DNA of 64,000 nucleotides from CAVSJA01 sp963728145 (GTDB taxonomy: Bacteria > Bacteroidota > Bacteroidia > Chitinophagales > Chitinophagaceae), in contig CAVSJA010000002.1 in the NCBI GenBank assembly GCA_963728145.1, positions 62,001 to 126,000 on the forward strand, given 5' to 3'. The position numbers and the translations under genes are program-made. Below, in pieces: positions 63,106-64,000 of this stretch (position 1 is the stretch's first letter; every line of letters starts with the position of its first letter). A model generated the notes under the pieces. That model was not told the DNA's origin and searched no databases. It worked only from the letters and a program-made list of their open reading frames with translations.

Positions 63106-64000
63106 TCAATTCTTCAATCCAATGATTTCTTTCAAGAATAATTCAATCTCCCTCCTCACCCCCTCAACATCCTTCGACTTAATCGGCGAACCAATCACAT
63201 GATCCCCCGCATTCGGCATGGCCTTTTCTCTTTTCTGTGAAGGGTCAGTACCCAATTGCGAATACATTTCGCGCATAGCCGAGACTTTTACTGTGCTGTC
63301 CTGGTGAATTTCATCTTTATAATAATAAAGCATCAGCGTGGGTTGATTAACCTTTGAAAAAGTTTCTTTTGTCATTGAAGTTTCCAACATTTCCTCCAGC
63401 GCAACAACTCCCTCTAACCGGTAATGGGAATACCAATATTTTTTAAAAATATCGCTTTGGTCTTTGCTATCAACGTATCGCGAACCCTGTACAAGCGTGG
63501 CGATCTGCAAGCCCCAGGGGTTATTAACGAGCCATGCATTGGGATCATTGATGGCGATATTGGGAGATAAAAGTATCAGTGCATGTACATCATTTGGGAA
63601 ATTTGCGGCAAGTTGAAGCGCATTCGTAGCGCCGGTTGAACTGCCCAATAGAATTACTTTATTTCCTAATTGCTTTCCGATTGCTAATGCTTCCTTTGCG
63701 GATTCCCAATATTTGTCGGCAGTAAGGTTTCGCAAAGGTTCAATAGTATCTAATCCGTGTTCTGCAAGTCTTGATAAGAAGAGATTGCAACCAAATTGCC
63801 TGGCGATATCTCTGTGCAGGGGTGCACCTTCTTCCCTCGATGCTGAGAACCCATGCAGGTATACGATAGAGTATTCGGTTTTTTGACTTGACGAATCATT
63901 GCACCAAACGATCCGGGCTTCATTTTCCGGCTTTATTTTGTGCTGTGATTCCTTTGAAGAAATGAATCCATTCAATTGTGCAGCTTCGGGAACAGAAGGC
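63106..64000 (-). CDS. alpha/beta hydrolase, N-terminus beyond the window
   Basis: The C-terminal ~297 residues. The frame stays open to the window edge (VPEAAQLNGFISSKE), so the start lies beyond 64,000. VYLHGFSASREEG forms the oxyanion region, GSSTG holds the nucleophile, and GDHVIGSP supplies the histidine; NAARIVW-like residues near the start are typical of a Bacteroidota hydrolase family. The substrate is unknown. Confidence 0.85.
   Translation of the reverse strand, partial: PSVPEAAQLNGFISSKESQHKIKPENEARIVWCNDSSSQKTEYSIVYLHGFSASREEGAPLHRDIARQFGCNLFLSRLAEHGLDTIEPLRNLTADKYWESAKEALAIGKQLGNKVILLGSSTGATNALQLAANFPNDVHALILLSPNIAINDPNAWLVNNPWGLQIATLVQGSRYVDSKDQSDIFKKYWYSHYRLEGVVALEEMLETSMTKETFSKVNQPTLMLYYYKDEIHQDSTVKVSAMREMYSQLGTDPSQKREKAMPNAGDHVIGSPIKSKDVEGVRREIELFLKEIIGLKN

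Overview
The window is two unrelated pieces of bacterial DNA joined at about position 20,497. Positions 1-20,496 are very GC-rich and carry alphaproteobacterial genes: an S9 protein with an N-terminal extension, a zf-CHCC (NDUFS6-like) protein, and the leftward order rapZ - EIIA(Man-type) - HPr - tsaE - addB - addA - trxA. Positions 20,497-64,000 are AT-rich and carry Bacteroidota genes, most like Chitinophagaceae: DUF5522, DUF6132, a GH172/DUF2961 protein, Tat-exported Dabb and DsrE-like proteins, a MocR-type regulator and a patatin-type membrane phospholipase. RapZ is cut off exactly at the seam and there is no mobile element there, so an assembly chimera is the simplest explanation.

Left block. 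rplM-rpsI, a polyprenyl-phosphate sugar-1-phosphate transferase, an AcuI-type reductase, an alpha/beta hydrolase, an arylsulfotransferase-like protein, tRNA-Arg(ACG), a Sco protein, a dienoyl-CoA-reductase-type SDR, a Tat-exported serine hydrolase and a class IV aminotransferase come first. Then come trxA, addA, addB, tsaE, HPr, EIIA and rapZ. At least seven frameshifts break otherwise well-conserved proteins here (AddA three, AddB two, Sco one, arylsulfotransferase-like one), which looks like uncorrected indel error rather than real decay.

Right block. Housekeeping genes (ilvE, trmB, tsaC, rnhB, ctaA, a FabH-type synthase) are mixed with exported and membrane proteins. A small neighbourhood at 52.6-55.4 kb (DUF6132, TsdA-like dihaem cytochrome, two DsrE-like exported proteins) suggests periplasmic sulfur chemistry. 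A MarR gene has a perfect operator palindrome directly before its start codon and precedes an acyl-CoA dehydrogenase.

The most striking signal is in the intergenic DNA of the right block. Nearly every gap longer than about 100 bp contains a long inverted repeat. At nine of these sites the arms are tandem 7-bp units, with a different unit at each site but the same heptad phase (for example GGTGAAT, AGGCAAT, AATCAAT, CACGAGC). They often begin at the last base of a stop codon. Other gaps hold perfect or nested palindromes, including a 50-bp perfect palindrome beside a 92-bp tandem duplication, with a second diverged copy about 8 kb away. A 173-nt tRNA-like element with a roughly 100-nt structured variable region lies at 30,879-31,051.
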